64,000 bases of DNA from contig OY763072.1 in NCBI GenBank assembly GCA_963666865.1, positions 744,001-808,000 of the forward strand, read 5' to 3'. This document shows positions 8,108-17,584 of this stretch, piece after piece. The position numbers were made by a program, and so were the translations under genes. The DNA comes from Bin87 sp963666865. GTDB lineage: Bacteria; Chloroflexota; Dehalococcoidia; Lucifugimonadales; UBA3495. The notes under the pieces were generated by a model, which saw only the letters and a list, made by a program, of their open reading frames with translations, was not told the origin of the DNA and did no database searches. The first letter of the stretch is position 1, and each line of letters opens with the position of its first letter.

Positions 8108-8135
8108 GTAGGGGCGAATGATTATTCGCCCCTAC
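8108..8135. repeat. GTAGGGGCG palindrome, copy 3
   Basis: 28-nt near-perfect palindrome, outer arms GTAGGGGCG/CGCCCCTAC with core AATGATTATT, giving one central mismatch. It is in the intergenic gap between the zincin gene and nfo and is nearly identical to the copy inside pyrC at 62145. Confidence 0.85.
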
Positions 8136-8177
8136 GTTGGTTTGCTGTACCGCCCTCCGGCAGGAAGGATATTGGCT

Positions 8178-9035
8178 TTACCCGCAAACTCGCTCTCGAA
8201 TGGCTTTGAGAATGTCCACGTTGGGCTTGTCCGGGCCCCGGTTGTCCTTATCGTAGCCGGGCACTTCCAAGAAGAAAGGGACGTCGGCGAAGGCGGGATG
8301 GGACATGATGTTGGCAAACCCCTCCTCGCCGATGAGGCCCTCACCGATATTGTCGTGGCGGTCCACGCCGGAACCGCAGGGCCGCTTGGAGTCGTTGGCA
8401 TGGACGGCGGTGAGGCGGTCCAAGCCAATGTCCCGGTCAAATTCGTCGATCATGCCGGCCACGCCCTCCGGGTTGGTCAGGTCGTAGCCGGCGGCGAAGG
8501 CGTGCTGGGTATCCAGGCAGATGCCGAGGCGGTCGCTGTCCACGGCGCGCAGCACTTCGCCCAACTCGCTGAACCTGGCGCCGATGTGTTGGCCCATGCC
8601 GGCCATGTTCTCCAGGCAGAGTATCGGGCCCTCCGGTGTCTGCTCCAGGACCCGATTGACGCTCTCCACCACCTGGGAGAATACGCCCTCGTAGCCGGCT
8701 CCGCCGTGGCTGCCGGGGTGGAAGATGACCCCGCCGGCGCCGATCTGCTCGGCCAGTTGCATGTACTGGACCAGCGAGGTCACGGACTTTTCCACGTTTT
8801 CCGGGTTGGAGTTGCCCAGGTTGATGAGGTAGATGGCGTGCAGGAAGGGCGGCGCCAGTCCGGCCGCGGCGTTCTTCTCCCGGAATGCGTCCGCCTGGGC
8901 GTCGGTGAGTGCTTTGAACCGCCACGAGCGGGTGGAGGAGCCGAAAATCTGGACGGCCTCGGCGCCGATTTCAACGGCACGGTCAACGGCGTTGCCGATG
9001 CCGCCGGCGGCGGAAACGTGCGCTCCGATAATCAT
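8178..9035 (-). CDS. nfo: Deoxyribonuclease IV (AP endonuclease, Nfo family)
   Basis: 285-aa TIM-barrel, tri-zinc AP endonuclease that incises abasic sites in base excision repair. N-terminal IIGAHVSAAGGI, the FGSSTRSW loop, HPGSHGG, CLENMAGMG, CLDTQHAFAAGYD and HANDSKRPCGSGVDRH are the classical EndoIV metal/DNA-binding motifs. The start at 9035 is supported by GAGGGG 7 bases upstream and by the canonical MIIGAHVS N-terminus. It is divergent from the alcohol dehydrogenase gene, with a perfect inverted repeat between them. Confidence 0.96.
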   Translation of the reverse strand: MIIGAHVSAAGGIGNAVDRAVEIGAEAVQIFGSSTRSWRFKALTDAQADAFREKNAAAGLAPPFLHAIYLINLGNSNPENVEKSVTSLVQYMQLAEQIGAGGVIFHPGSHGGAGYEGVFSQVVESVNRVLEQTPEGPILCLENMAGMGQHIGARFSELGEVLRAVDSDRLGICLDTQHAFAAGYDLTNPEGVAGMIDEFDRDIGLDRLTAVHANDSKRPCGSGVDRHDNIGEGLIGEEGFANIMSHPAFADVPFFLEVPGYDKDNRGPDKPNVDILKAIRERVCG

Positions 9036-9072
9036 TTCATTCCCCTCATCAAATACTTTGCGCCTCGGCGCC

Positions 9073-9109
9073 TTTGCGATAAGCCGGTATTGTGGCACAG
9101 TATCGCAAA
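9073..9109. promoter_or_regulatory. Inverted repeat TTTGCGATA-N19-TATCGCAAA (candidate operator)
   Basis: Perfect 9-bp inverted repeat (9073-9081 and 9101-9109) with a 19-bp spacer, in the divergent nfo/alcohol dehydrogenase intergenic region. The half-site spacing of about 28 bp centre to centre is compatible with two DNA turns or with a hairpin. No matching regulator gene is adjacent. Confidence 0.4.
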
Positions 9110-9164
9110 TTCACCGATGCCGGTAACAGTCATGCCCGCGCCGCTTTCACCCATTCCCAGCACG

Positions 9165-10199
9165 ATGGCCGTCTTGCAGGTTGTGCAGACGGGGCGCCCG
9201 CCGGTGTTGGAGATGGTGGAGCGGCCCGTTCCCACACCCGACCCCGGCGAGGCGCTGCTGCGGGTGGACGCCTGCGGTTTCTGCCATCACGACTTCTTGG
9301 TGATGGCCGGCACGCTGCGTCGAGGGGTGGCCGAAGGAGTAACGCTGGGCCATGAGATTGTCGGCACCGTAGTCGCCGTGGCTGAGGATGTGCCGACGGT
9401 ACACGCCGGCGACCGGGTGGTGAGCCTGCTGACCGCTGCCTGCGGCCGGTGCGCTCGCTGTAGAGCCGGGCGGGAGCACCGATGCCTGGTCGGCGCCGGC
9501 GTTGGACACGGGCGGGACGGCGGGTTTGCCGAGTACGTTGCGCTGCCGGCGACGGCGCTGGTTCCCATACCGGATACCGTTCCGGCGGAGCAGGCGGCGC
9601 TGCTGGCTTGTCCCACCGGCGTCGCTCTGTCCGGCATTGAGGCGTTGAGCATAGCCCCCGGCGAGACTGTGGTGGTGACCGGAGCCGGCGGTGGCCTAGG
9701 CGCTCACGCGGTGCAACTGGCGGCAATGGCAGGGGCGCAGGTCATCGCCGTAACCACCTCGCCCGCAAAGACGCCGGAACTGGAAACGATGGGCGCTTCC
9801 ATAGTCATCGAGGTGGAGGGCGGGCTGGACATTGCCGACTTCGTGATGGCCGTTACGGAGGACGTTGGCGCGGACGCTGTACTGGATACGGTTGGGCCGC
9901 CGCTGTGGCCGGCCACGCTGCGCTGCCTGGGCCAGTATGGTCGATTGGCGTTGCTGGGTGACGTTACCGGCGAGGCGACACCGATGCGCCTGGCCGAGGT
10001 AATTTTCCGCGATTTGCACATGATCGGCGTGTCGGGCGTGTCTCGCGCAACCCTGGAACGGGCAGTGAACTTGGCGGAAACGGGCCGGGTGCGGCCTGTA
10101 GTGAGCCAAACTCTCCCACTTGCCGAGGCCGGAGCGCTCGAGGCATGGTGGCTGGTTTCGGAGCGGCGGGCGTTGGGGCGGGTTGTGCTGATGCCCTGA
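9165..10199 (+). CDS. Zinc-binding alcohol dehydrogenase family protein
   Basis: 344-aa medium-chain dehydrogenase/reductase. Catalytic-zinc ligands are recognisable as Cys37 (ACGFCHHD) and His63-Glu64 (LGHE). The structural-zinc lobe has four cysteines at about 93, 96, 99 and 107 (CGRCARC...C). The Rossmann nucleotide site is VTGAGGGLGAHA. It oxidises an alcohol, or reduces an aldehyde, with NAD(P); the substrate is not readable. In-frame ATGs at 9117 and 9132 are alternative starts; 9165 (MAVLQVVQ) matches the usual family N-terminus. None has a strong Shine-Dalgarno. Confidence 0.9.
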   Translation: MAVLQVVQTGRPPVLEMVERPVPTPDPGEALLRVDACGFCHHDFLVMAGTLRRGVAEGVTLGHEIVGTVVAVAEDVPTVHAGDRVVSLLTAACGRCARCRAGREHRCLVGAGVGHGRDGGFAEYVALPATALVPIPDTVPAEQAALLACPTGVALSGIEALSIAPGETVVVTGAGGGLGAHAVQLAAMAGAQVIAVTTSPAKTPELETMGASIVIEVEGGLDIADFVMAVTEDVGADAVLDTVGPPLWPATLRCLGQYGRLALLGDVTGEATPMRLAEVIFRDLHMIGVSGVSRATLERAVNLAETGRVRPVVSQTLPLAEAGALEAWWLVSERRALGRVVLMP

Positions 10200-10289
10200 A
10201 GCTCTGCCAACGGATCTCGTTGCCGCGTTCCCTAACGAGGTGGACGTGGTTGTGTGTCAGTCCCAGGTCGCTGGCGACCAACTGCCCCG

Positions 10290-10799
10290 TCAGGAAGCAT
10301 ACCGGTTGACCACTTCCGAATGAGCCGCTTCTGAAGACACCAAGTTCAAAGCATCATCGACTTCTAAATCCACTCGCTGGGTTGCCGCGTCCCACCACCG
10401 GCGAATGTAACTGAGGGTTGCTTCAACTTCATCCTCTTCGATGCGATACGTTTCAATCCTCCGCCAAAGGTCGTCCGTATCGACCATCAACAGGCTGCAC
10501 GTTTCGGATGCCAGCCGGCAGACGGCGACATCCTTGGCATAGTTGGAAAGCGCGTCCCAGACCGTCAGGCCGGCCAGCGCGAGGCCACCCGCTATGCCGA
10601 CGTAAAACAGCCAGGGGTATAGAGTTCCGCCGTAGAGTATGCCGCCTTCCACGGCGACGCCTACCAGCAGCGCCAAACGCACCCAGCGATGGATGCGCTG
10701 CCGCCGGTCGGCCATTGCCCGGTAATAGCGCATCTGCCATTCCAGGTCGCAAAGGGTGTCCCAAACAGCCTTTCGCGTAATATCCGATACCGCTGCCAT
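10290..10799 (-). CDS. Hypothetical protein with transmembrane hairpin (SLATT/DUF4231-like layout)
   Basis: 169-aa protein of unknown function. An N-terminal amphipathic helix (VWDTLCDLEWQMRYYRAMADRR) leads to two hydrophobic segments (VRLALLVGVAVEGGILYG and LFYVGIAGGLALAGLTVW), and then a long C-terminal helical region. This hairpin-plus-coil layout recalls SLATT-type effectors, but no specific motif proves it. The start at 10799 is set by GAGGG six bases upstream; an upstream in-frame ATG at 10832 lacks this. Confidence 0.65.
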   Translation of the reverse strand: MAAVSDITRKAVWDTLCDLEWQMRYYRAMADRRQRIHRWVRLALLVGVAVEGGILYGGTLYPWLFYVGIAGGLALAGLTVWDALSNYAKDVAVCRLASETCSLLMVDTDDLWRRIETYRIEEDEVEATLSYIRRWWDAATQRVDLEVDDALNLVSSEAAHSEVVNRYAS

Positions 10800-10942
10800 A
10801 GTTCGCCCTCGTTGCAAGCGCCGACGGACCATACCGCCAATTATCGCCCGTTACACCATTTTAGTGATGCGCCCGATGCCGGTAAAGCAAGCGATGCGCA
10901 ACATAACTGTTTAGATTTGATGGGAATAGCAATGAGAAAAAT

Positions 10943-11039
10943 CGTCATTCCTGCGAAAGCAGGAATCCAGAAACGCAGCGCATCAATCAACGTGAATAGG
11001 GCAAAGATTCCTGGATACCGGCTTGCGCCGGTATGACGG
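10943..11039. repeat. CGTCATTCC-type paired hairpin element, copy 2
   Basis: Left end CGTCATTCCTGCGAAAGC with its AGGAATCCAG partner; right end GGATACCGG, CTTGCG, CCGGTATGACG. Same architecture as the copy at 2795 with compensating changes in the stems. It fills part of the 290-bp gene-free stretch 10800-11091, in which I see no coding region. Confidence 0.78.
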
Positions 11040-11091
11040 ATTTTGAGTTATGCCGGCCTCACACAGGTGTGGACAGGTACTATCTCGCCGT

Positions 11092-12393
11092 TCATCCGCT
11101 CCCGGGGGTCTCTGCCGGAACGGGCGCCGCCGGCTCCGGTTCCGGCCGGCGTTGGTGCGGCTCCACCGGACGCCATACCAGGGGCGTGAGCAGTACCACC
11201 GGCAACATCAGGAGGATGCCGATGCCGGCGTTGACCCCGATGGCCAGGGAGATGGTGAACGCCTGGGCGATGGCTCCAATCTCAACCCCGCCGACCAGGT
11301 GCCCAAGTCCGTTGACCAAGCTCTGGGATCCCATAATCCGACCCCGCATTTCGGCGGGCGCGGACAGGAGCAGAATGGTGCTCTGCATGGTGCTGAACCC
11401 CGACTGGCCCACGCCGGCGGCGAACAGCAGCAGGAAAGACACCATAAACCAGGGCGACCACGCCACCGCCACCACGCCACAGGCCACAATGGCCGCGCCG
11501 AAGGCGTAGTACCGCCCGTGGAATGCGAAACGCCGTCGGCTCCCAATGATAATCGCCCCGACCAACGCTCCAATGCCGTCGGCTGATCCCAGCAGCCCGC
11601 CCATGGCTTCGCCAACCTGCAGCACGTCGGTGGCGATCACCGGAATGAAGTACTGCAAGGGCAGCACCATGCCGTTCATAATCAACGATATGCAGAGCAC
11701 ACCCAGCACGAACTTGTTGGAGAAAGAGAACCCGATCCCGGATTGGATGCCCCGCCAGAACTGGGTGTCGCGCACCAGGGTGACCGCCCGGGCGGGCAAG
11801 TGCATTTTGAGAATCAGCAGTGCCGACGCCAAGTCCAGCGCAACGAGCACCATGAACGCGACGGTAAAGCCGAAGAACTGGACCAGCATTCCGCCGACGA
11901 TTGGCCCGAGTATCTTCCCGCCGTTGTTGGTGATGGTCTCCAGGGACATGGCGTGCGCGACCCGGTCCTGCCCGGCCAGGTCGAACAGGGCCGCCCGGCG
12001 CGTGGGGTCGTCCAAGGTCTTGACCGTGCCTTGCAAAAGCACAGCCAGGAAAACGTGCCACGGTTGGACACTGTCGAACAGCAGCAGCGCCAGAAGGCAG
12101 GAGGCGATTACGAGATAGCTGGCGTGGATACCCGCCAGGATGCGTTTACGGTCCAGACGGTCGGCCAGCATCCCGGCCACCAAAGACAGGGGCGGGCGGG
12201 GGCCGTTGAGGAAGACTGAAATCAAGCCAACCTGAAACGCGGAATCCGTGAGCTGGTAGATCAGGTAGCCCAGCACGATCAGTTCCATGCGCCGGGAATT
12301 CTCGTGGATCCACCGGGCCGCCCAGAGGTACCGGAAGTTGCGATTTTGCAGGACTTCCAGCGCCGGAACGTTGCGTATCGGATGCAGTCTCAA
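11092..12393 (-). CDS. MFS transporter (EntS-like)
   Basis: 433-aa polytopic membrane protein with about twelve hydrophobic segments. NRNFRYLWAARWIHENSRRMELIVLGYLIY and the LADRLDRKRIL loop (MFS motif A between TM2 and TM3) resemble the EntS/exporter-type MFS branch. The C-terminus is a Pro/Glu/Ala-rich cytosolic tail. It starts with TTG overlapping the recG stop (ATTGA), so it is probably translationally coupled to recG. Substrate unknown; drug or siderophore export is only a family-level guess. Confidence 0.88.
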   Translation of the reverse strand: MRLHPIRNVPALEVLQNRNFRYLWAARWIHENSRRMELIVLGYLIYQLTDSAFQVGLISVFLNGPRPPLSLVAGMLADRLDRKRILAGIHASYLVIASCLLALLLFDSVQPWHVFLAVLLQGTVKTLDDPTRRAALFDLAGQDRVAHAMSLETITNNGGKILGPIVGGMLVQFFGFTVAFMVLVALDLASALLILKMHLPARAVTLVRDTQFWRGIQSGIGFSFSNKFVLGVLCISLIMNGMVLPLQYFIPVIATDVLQVGEAMGGLLGSADGIGALVGAIIIGSRRRFAFHGRYYAFGAAIVACGVVAVAWSPWFMVSFLLLFAAGVGQSGFSTMQSTILLLSAPAEMRGRIMGSQSLVNGLGHLVGGVEIGAIAQAFTISLAIGVNAGIGILLMLPVVLLTPLVWRPVEPHQRRPEPEPAAPVPAETPGSG

Positions 12394-14975
12394 TCGCTGA
12401 TGTGTTCCTGAACGCGGGTGAGGAAGCGGTCCCGGGCGGCGGCGATGCCGGCGTGTTTGGCGTCGGTCAGCTCCGGGTCTGCCTCGATAATCAAAGCTGC
12501 TTCGCGGCGGGCCAGCGCCATCAGGTCCTGGTCGAAAACGTTGGCGATGCGGAGCATGGTCTGGTCGCCGCTTTGGGAGGTGCCGAATATGTCGCCCTCG
12601 TGACGCATCTGAAGGTCGATCTCGGCCAGTTTGAAACCGTCGCGGGTTGATTCCAGGGCGGACAGGCGTTCCTGCGCTCGCTCCGATTCCGACTCTGACA
12701 TGAGCAGGCAGTAGCTGCGGTGTTCGCCTCGGCCCACGCGCCCGCGAAACTGGTGCAATTGGGAAAGGCCGAAGCGGTCGGCGCCGTCAATAAGCATCAC
12801 GGTGGCGTTGGGCACGTCGATGCCGACTTCCACCACTGCCGTCGCCACCAGGATGTCCAGGTCGCCGTCACGAAATTGGCGCATCACCTTATCTTTATCG
12901 CGGGAGGAAAGACGACCGTGGAGGAGGCCAACGCGCAGGTCGGGAAATACCTCCCCGGACAGACGCTGGTGCTCGTCCACGGCGGCGCGGACATCCAGCT
13001 TGTCGGATTCCTCAACCAGGGGACAGATGATGAACGCCTGGCGGCCGGCGTTGACCTGCTGTCGGATGAAGCCGTAAGCCGCGTGGCGTTTGCCCTCCGG
13101 GACAATCCGGGTCATGATTTCCTGCCGTCCCGGGGGCAGCTGATCGATGGTGGAAACGTCCAGGTCACCGTACAGGGTCAGTTGCAACGTTCGCGGTATG
13201 GGCGTTGCCGACATCATCAGCGCGTGGGGCTGCTCCGGCCCGCTGCCGCGCAGGGCGGTGCGCTGGGCTACGCCGAAACGATGCTGTTCGTCGGTTATCG
13301 CCAGCGCCAAGTCGAGCAGTTCCACGCCGTCCTGGATCAGCGCGTGGGTGCCGACCAGGAGGTCCAGGTGACCTTCGGATGCCATGCGCAGTACCTCACG
13401 GCGGGGCGCGGCGCGGGTGCTGCCGGTGAGCAGGCCCACCGTAAAGGGGCGAGGCATTTGGGGCAAGTACGCGGACGTAACGTTGGGCTGCTGGAGCGGC
13501 TGGTCGAAACCGTCCAGAAGCCGGCAGACGGTGGCGAAATGCTGCTCCGCCAGTACCTCGGTGGGGGCCATCAGCGCGGATTGGCGGCGGGCCGACGCGG
13601 CGGCCAGCACCGCCGCCAATGCCACCAACGTTTTTCCGCTGCCCACCTCCCCCTGCAACAGCCGGCTCATGGGCGGCGTGCCCCGCGCCATATCGGCCAG
13701 AATCTCGGCGATGCAGCGCAACTGGGCGGCGGTAGGACGGAAGGGCAGGTTGGTAAGCAGACCGTCCACCACGGCCTGATGGTACTTTACCGGCGTTCCC
13801 ACCACATCCTGTTCCCGGTGACGGCGGCGGCCCAGAATGGCGAGTTGGAAGGCCAGGATTTCATCGAAGGCCAACCGTCGCCGGCCGCGGTCGGCGGCGG
13901 CAAAATCGGGCGGGTAGTGGGCGTTGCTGATGGCTTCCGGCAGCCCGACCAGGCCGGTGCGCTGGAGCATAGCCTCAGGCAACGGGTCATCGACAGCGGC
14001 GAGGAAACGGACAATGGCCTGCCACGTCAGGCTCCGCAGGTTGCGGGCCGTCATGCCCTGGGTGAGCCGATAGACGGGAGTGATGCGTCCGGCATTAAGG
14101 GGCGGCTGGTTCGGGGTGACGACGTCGTACTCCGGCGAGGACAAAGTGACGCGGCCCCGGTAGGTCTCCGCTTTGCCGTGGACGACCATGCGGCTGCCGA
14201 CGTGGAGGGAGCGGGCCAGGTAGCCTTGTCCGAACCATTGCAGTTCGATGGCGCCGCTGTCGTCACGAAGAACGCCCTCGGCCAGTTGCAGCCGGCGCTG
14301 GCCGACGTTGGCGGAATGGATGTCAACCAACTCGCCTTCCAGCGTGAACGTTCCACCGGGATATGCGTCGGCGATGGCAGCGACGTCGGCGCGGTCGTCG
14401 TGGCGACGGGGCAGCATGTAGAGCAAGTCGCGGACGGTCTGGACTTCCAACGCCTCGAACCGCTGCACGGTTTTGGCGTCCATGCGCCGGATTTTGGCGA
14501 CGGGTTCGTTGGGGTCGCCGGGATTGGATGACGGCTTGGGCGGGACGTGAGCGCGCCGGCGGGTGCGCGCTGCCGGCAAGATGTCCGCGACGGCGAACAA
14601 CGACGGACCGTCGGTTGGATCCCGGTCGGTCGGTTCCTCCAGGACAGGGGCGCCCGGCGTTGGAACGACCGGCGGAGGCTCCGCGACGGCCAGAGGCACT
14701 TCATCAGGGACACCGGCCAATGCCTTCTGCCAGTCGGCCACCCACTGCCACCGCTGGTCGTAGGAAAGCTCCCGGTAGGGTTGGTCGATCAGGCGGGCGG
14801 CAAGCGCCGGGTCGTCGCCCAGATACTCCCGGAGTTCCCGTTCCCACCGTTCCACGAAACGGCGGATGCCTCCGCTCACGGCGGTGTCCGAGAAGCCCTT
14901 ATGCTCCTCCAGGGCCAGAATCTTGCCCAGGGCATCGCGCCACAGCGGTTGGTTTTCGCGGCGGTCAGCAGCCAT
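12390..14975 (-). CDS. recG: ATP-dependent DNA helicase RecG
   Basis: 861-aa superfamily-2 helicase that remodels stalled replication forks and Holliday junctions. Walker A is GEVGSGKT (near residue 440) and the DExH box is ITDEQHRFG. The TGRAPR-type C-terminal elements VVEVGIDVPNATVM and HQFRGRVGRG match helicase motifs V and VI. The OB-fold wedge domain lies around residues 200-320 (VHGKAETYRGRVTLSSPEY). It carries an extra N-terminal region of about 150 residues with a helical WEREL/WQWVADW segment and a Pro-rich linker, longer than E. coli RecG (693 aa). Downstream of degV/fakA on the same strand. Confidence 0.96.
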   Translation of the reverse strand: MAADRRENQPLWRDALGKILALEEHKGFSDTAVSGGIRRFVERWERELREYLGDDPALAARLIDQPYRELSYDQRWQWVADWQKALAGVPDEVPLAVAEPPPVVPTPGAPVLEEPTDRDPTDGPSLFAVADILPAARTRRRAHVPPKPSSNPGDPNEPVAKIRRMDAKTVQRFEALEVQTVRDLLYMLPRRHDDRADVAAIADAYPGGTFTLEGELVDIHSANVGQRRLQLAEGVLRDDSGAIELQWFGQGYLARSLHVGSRMVVHGKAETYRGRVTLSSPEYDVVTPNQPPLNAGRITPVYRLTQGMTARNLRSLTWQAIVRFLAAVDDPLPEAMLQRTGLVGLPEAISNAHYPPDFAAADRGRRRLAFDEILAFQLAILGRRRHREQDVVGTPVKYHQAVVDGLLTNLPFRPTAAQLRCIAEILADMARGTPPMSRLLQGEVGSGKTLVALAAVLAAASARRQSALMAPTEVLAEQHFATVCRLLDGFDQPLQQPNVTSAYLPQMPRPFTVGLLTGSTRAAPRREVLRMASEGHLDLLVGTHALIQDGVELLDLALAITDEQHRFGVAQRTALRGSGPEQPHALMMSATPIPRTLQLTLYGDLDVSTIDQLPPGRQEIMTRIVPEGKRHAAYGFIRQQVNAGRQAFIICPLVEESDKLDVRAAVDEHQRLSGEVFPDLRVGLLHGRLSSRDKDKVMRQFRDGDLDILVATAVVEVGIDVPNATVMLIDGADRFGLSQLHQFRGRVGRGEHRSYCLLMSESESERAQERLSALESTRDGFKLAEIDLQMRHEGDIFGTSQSGDQTMLRIANVFDQDLMALARREAALIIEADPELTDAKHAGIAAARDRFLTRVQEHISD

Positions 14976-15028
14976 GGTTCGACAAGCTCACCATGAGCGA
15001 ATGACCAGGGACTTTGAAACGGCCCTGG

Positions 15029-15862
15029 TCAAGGGAGGGTGGACACCGCTACGGCGCCGGGGCCGACGTGGGTGCCGATGGCGGAACCGATCTGGACGGT
15101 GTAGGTGTTTTCGGGGTCGGCGAGATCGGACAGCCGATTCCGCATCTCCTCCGCGGGGCGGGCGTCGGTGGTGTAAGCGACGGCCAGCTTGGACACGGGT
15201 CCGACTTCGCGCACCAACTCTTCTAGACGCTGGAGGCCACGGCGCAGATTACGGGGGCGGTCCACGGGCAGCACCTCGCCGTCGGCCACCCTGAGAATGG
15301 GCTTGACCTTGAGCAGGGAACCCATGAAGGCCTGGGCCTTGCCGATGCGCCCGCCCTTTTGGAGGTATTCCAGGGTATCCACCATGGCGTAACCGTAGCC
15401 GCTGCCGGCGCGGACCCGGGCGGATTCGGCCACCGATTCCGCCGTAGCGTGGGGCGTGGCGGCGTCCTCCGCGGCGGCGATTACCTGTAGCATATGGCCC
15501 ACCGAAGCGGTGCCGGCGTCAACGACGGTTACGGCGCCGTCCTCAAACTGGGAAGCGGCCTGCACGGCGGAGTTGTAGGTCCCGCTCAGCTGCCTCGGCA
15601 CCGTGATGCAAACGACTTGCTGGCCCGCCGCAACCAGAGTCTCAAATCGCTCCGTGAAATCGCCCGGTGTGGGCTGGGAGGTGCTGGGCAACTGCGGCGA
15701 GGACTGCAAACGGGCGTAGAACTGAGTGGGGTTGATGTCGATGCCCTGGCGATAGGATTCTTCTCCGAACAGAACATAGGCCGGAACTACGGAAATATCG
15801 AAACGCTCGACATTCTCCCGAGAGATGTCGCAGGTGCTGTCGGTAACAATGCTAACGGCCAT
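15029..15862 (-). CDS. DegV family fatty acid-binding protein (FakB-like)
   Basis: 277-aa two-domain DegV fold that binds a fatty acid and presents it for phosphorylation by FakA. N-terminal VSIVTDSTCDIS, the central SVGHM segment and the LQKGGRIGKAQAF / LLKVKPIL motifs are diagnostic. The start at 15862 is set by AGGAG 8 bases upstream of the ATG and the canonical N-terminus. It lies 39 bp downstream of the fakA homologue on the same strand, so a fatty-acid kinase pair (FakA plus FakB) is very likely. Confidence 0.93.
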   Translation of the reverse strand: MAVSIVTDSTCDISRENVERFDISVVPAYVLFGEESYRQGIDINPTQFYARLQSSPQLPSTSQPTPGDFTERFETLVAAGQQVVCITVPRQLSGTYNSAVQAASQFEDGAVTVVDAGTASVGHMLQVIAAAEDAATPHATAESVAESARVRAGSGYGYAMVDTLEYLQKGGRIGKAQAFMGSLLKVKPILRVADGEVLPVDRPRNLRRGLQRLEELVREVGPVSKLAVAYTTDARPAEEMRNRLSDLADPENTYTVQIGSAIGTHVGPGAVAVSTLP

Positions 15863-15901
15863 GTCATACGCTCCTGGTCGCAATAAAGGTATGGGTGGAT
15901 G

Positions 15902-17584
15902 CTATTCGACCGAAACCAAATAAGGGTAATGGGGCTGGCCGCCTTCATAAACGTCAACCTGAACGCCCTCGTAAGTCTCTTCCAACTCTTCCTGCAACGC
16001 AGTGGCCTGTTCCGTCGTAGCTCCCTCGCCCCAGTACAAGGTGACGATGCTGTCCTCGTCAACGGCAGACTGTTGCAGTCCTTCTTTCAAGGCGCCGTCG
16101 GGTGAATCAGCCAATGCGGCCAGCTTGCCGTCGAGGATGGCCATGTATTCGCCATCACGCACCTGCTGGCCGTCCACTACGGAGTCGCGCACCGCCTGGG
16201 TGATTTCCAGGGTTGCCAGGGACCGGCTGGCCGACCCCATGCTGGCCAGATTGTCGTCCAGGGACATTTCCGGATTGAAACCCAGCATGGCGGCGGTGCC
16301 CTGGGGCATGGTTCGGGTTCCCACCACGTGGAGAGTAACTTCGCCGGTATCGGCGTCGGCGGCCTGGGATGCGGTGAGGATGACGTTGTGATTGTTGGGA
16401 AGCACGATCACGTCGCTGGTGCCGGCAGACAGGGCGGCGTCGATGATTTCGCTGGCGCTGGGGTTGAGGGTCTGCCCGCCGGGAACAATGGCGGCGCAGC
16501 CGGCGTCCTGGAACAGGGCGGCAATGCCGGGCCCGGAGGCGACGGCGATTACTGCTACCCCGGGCCGGATTTCGTCGGGCCGCGTGCGCTCGCGGTGGCC
16601 GGCGGTCCAATCGCGGTTTTGCAAGCTCATGTTGTCGATTTTGATCTCGTCGAGGTCGCCATGGGCCACGCCGAAAGTGAGGGCCGCGCCGGGGTCTTCG
16701 GTATGGACGTGGACGCGGACCGCCGCGCCGCCGCCGACGATGACGGTGGATTCCGCAATGGCGTCGAGGCCGGCCCGGAGCGCATCGACGCTCAAATTGT
16801 TGCCGTGGATTACGAACTGTGTACAGTAGCCGAATTCGGACTCTTCGTGGGTGTCCAGAAAGTCGGCGTCGATGGAGACGGAAGCGGTCTGTGCCGGGTC
16901 GATCAGGCCGCCTACGCTGCGCAGGCCCAGGTCGGCGGCCGGCCCGGTCTCACCCTGCAAGTGCCGCAGGCAGCCGCCGATGATGGCAACCACGCCCAGG
17001 CCGCCGGAATCGACGACGCCGGCCTCTTTGAGCACGGGCAGCTGCTCCGGCGTGCGGGCCAACGCTGCGATGGCGCCGTCGTAGGCGATCTGCCACAGGG
17101 CAATCACGTCGCGTTCACCGGCATCGTTGGCGGTGACGGTGGCGTCGGAGGCGCCGCGGATGACCGAGAGCATGGTGCCCTCCCGGGGCTGGCTGACCGC
17201 GCCGTATGCGGAGTCGGTAGCGGAACGGAAGGCGGCTACGGCGTGGGAGGAATCGATCTCTTCGGAGCCGGCGACGCCATCGGCAAAACCGCGCAGAAGT
17301 TGGGAGAGGATGACGCCGCTGTTGCCCCGGGCCCCCCAGAAGGCGCCGGTGGCGACGGACTCGGCAACCTCGCCGGCTACCGTCGCGTCGGCGTCCTTGT
17401 TCATCTGCTCAACCCCGGCGCGAAGGGTAAGGAGCATATTGGTGCCGGTATCGCCGTCGGGTACGGGGAACACGTTGAGGGCGTTGGCGGCGTCGCGGTA
17501 GAGTTCCATATAGGCTACGGCGCCGAGCATGGCCTGCCGCAAATCGGAACCTTGCAGCGTGGTGGTGAGCGTTGTCATGCCCAT
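15902..17584 (-). CDS. fakA: Fatty acid kinase catalytic subunit-like DAK2 protein (FakA/YloV)
   Basis: 560-aa protein with an N-terminal DAK2 (DhaL-like) ATP-binding domain: NVFPVPDGDTGTNM carries the Asp cluster that chelates Mg-ATP, and GARGNSGVILSQLLRG is the second signature. The middle and C-terminal domains match the FakA layout (residues about 220-560). The partner DegV/FakB gene is immediately downstream, so the pair would phosphorylate exogenous or recycled fatty acids to acyl-phosphate, the substrate side of PlsX/PlsY lipid synthesis; plsX is at 45359. The ATG at 17584 is chosen from its AGG at 7-base spacing; a TTG at 17590 is also in frame. Confidence 0.92.
   Translation of the reverse strand: MGMTTLTTTLQGSDLRQAMLGAVAYMELYRDAANALNVFPVPDGDTGTNMLLTLRAGVEQMNKDADATVAGEVAESVATGAFWGARGNSGVILSQLLRGFADGVAGSEEIDSSHAVAAFRSATDSAYGAVSQPREGTMLSVIRGASDATVTANDAGERDVIALWQIAYDGAIAALARTPEQLPVLKEAGVVDSGGLGVVAIIGGCLRHLQGETGPAADLGLRSVGGLIDPAQTASVSIDADFLDTHEESEFGYCTQFVIHGNNLSVDALRAGLDAIAESTVIVGGGAAVRVHVHTEDPGAALTFGVAHGDLDEIKIDNMSLQNRDWTAGHRERTRPDEIRPGVAVIAVASGPGIAALFQDAGCAAIVPGGQTLNPSASEIIDAALSAGTSDVIVLPNNHNVILTASQAADADTGEVTLHVVGTRTMPQGTAAMLGFNPEMSLDDNLASMGSASRSLATLEITQAVRDSVVDGQQVRDGEYMAILDGKLAALADSPDGALKEGLQQSAVDEDSIVTLYWGEGATTEQATALQEELEETYEGVQVDVYEGGQPHYPYLVSVE

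Noticed and set aside
8118..9116. Upstream half of a 693-codon frame that ends in the alcohol dehydrogenase.
   Set aside because: Antisense to nfo, no homology pattern; only the part from about 9165 is a real protein.
10200..10289. Short minus-strand open frame near the end of the dehydrogenase (MVASDLGLTHNHVHLV...).
   Set aside because: Most of it is antisense to the dehydrogenase gene, and no RBS or domain supports it.
12720..14531. 603-codon plus-strand frame opposite recG.
   Set aside because: Antisense shadow of recG; no domain motifs, and RecG has all helicase motifs.
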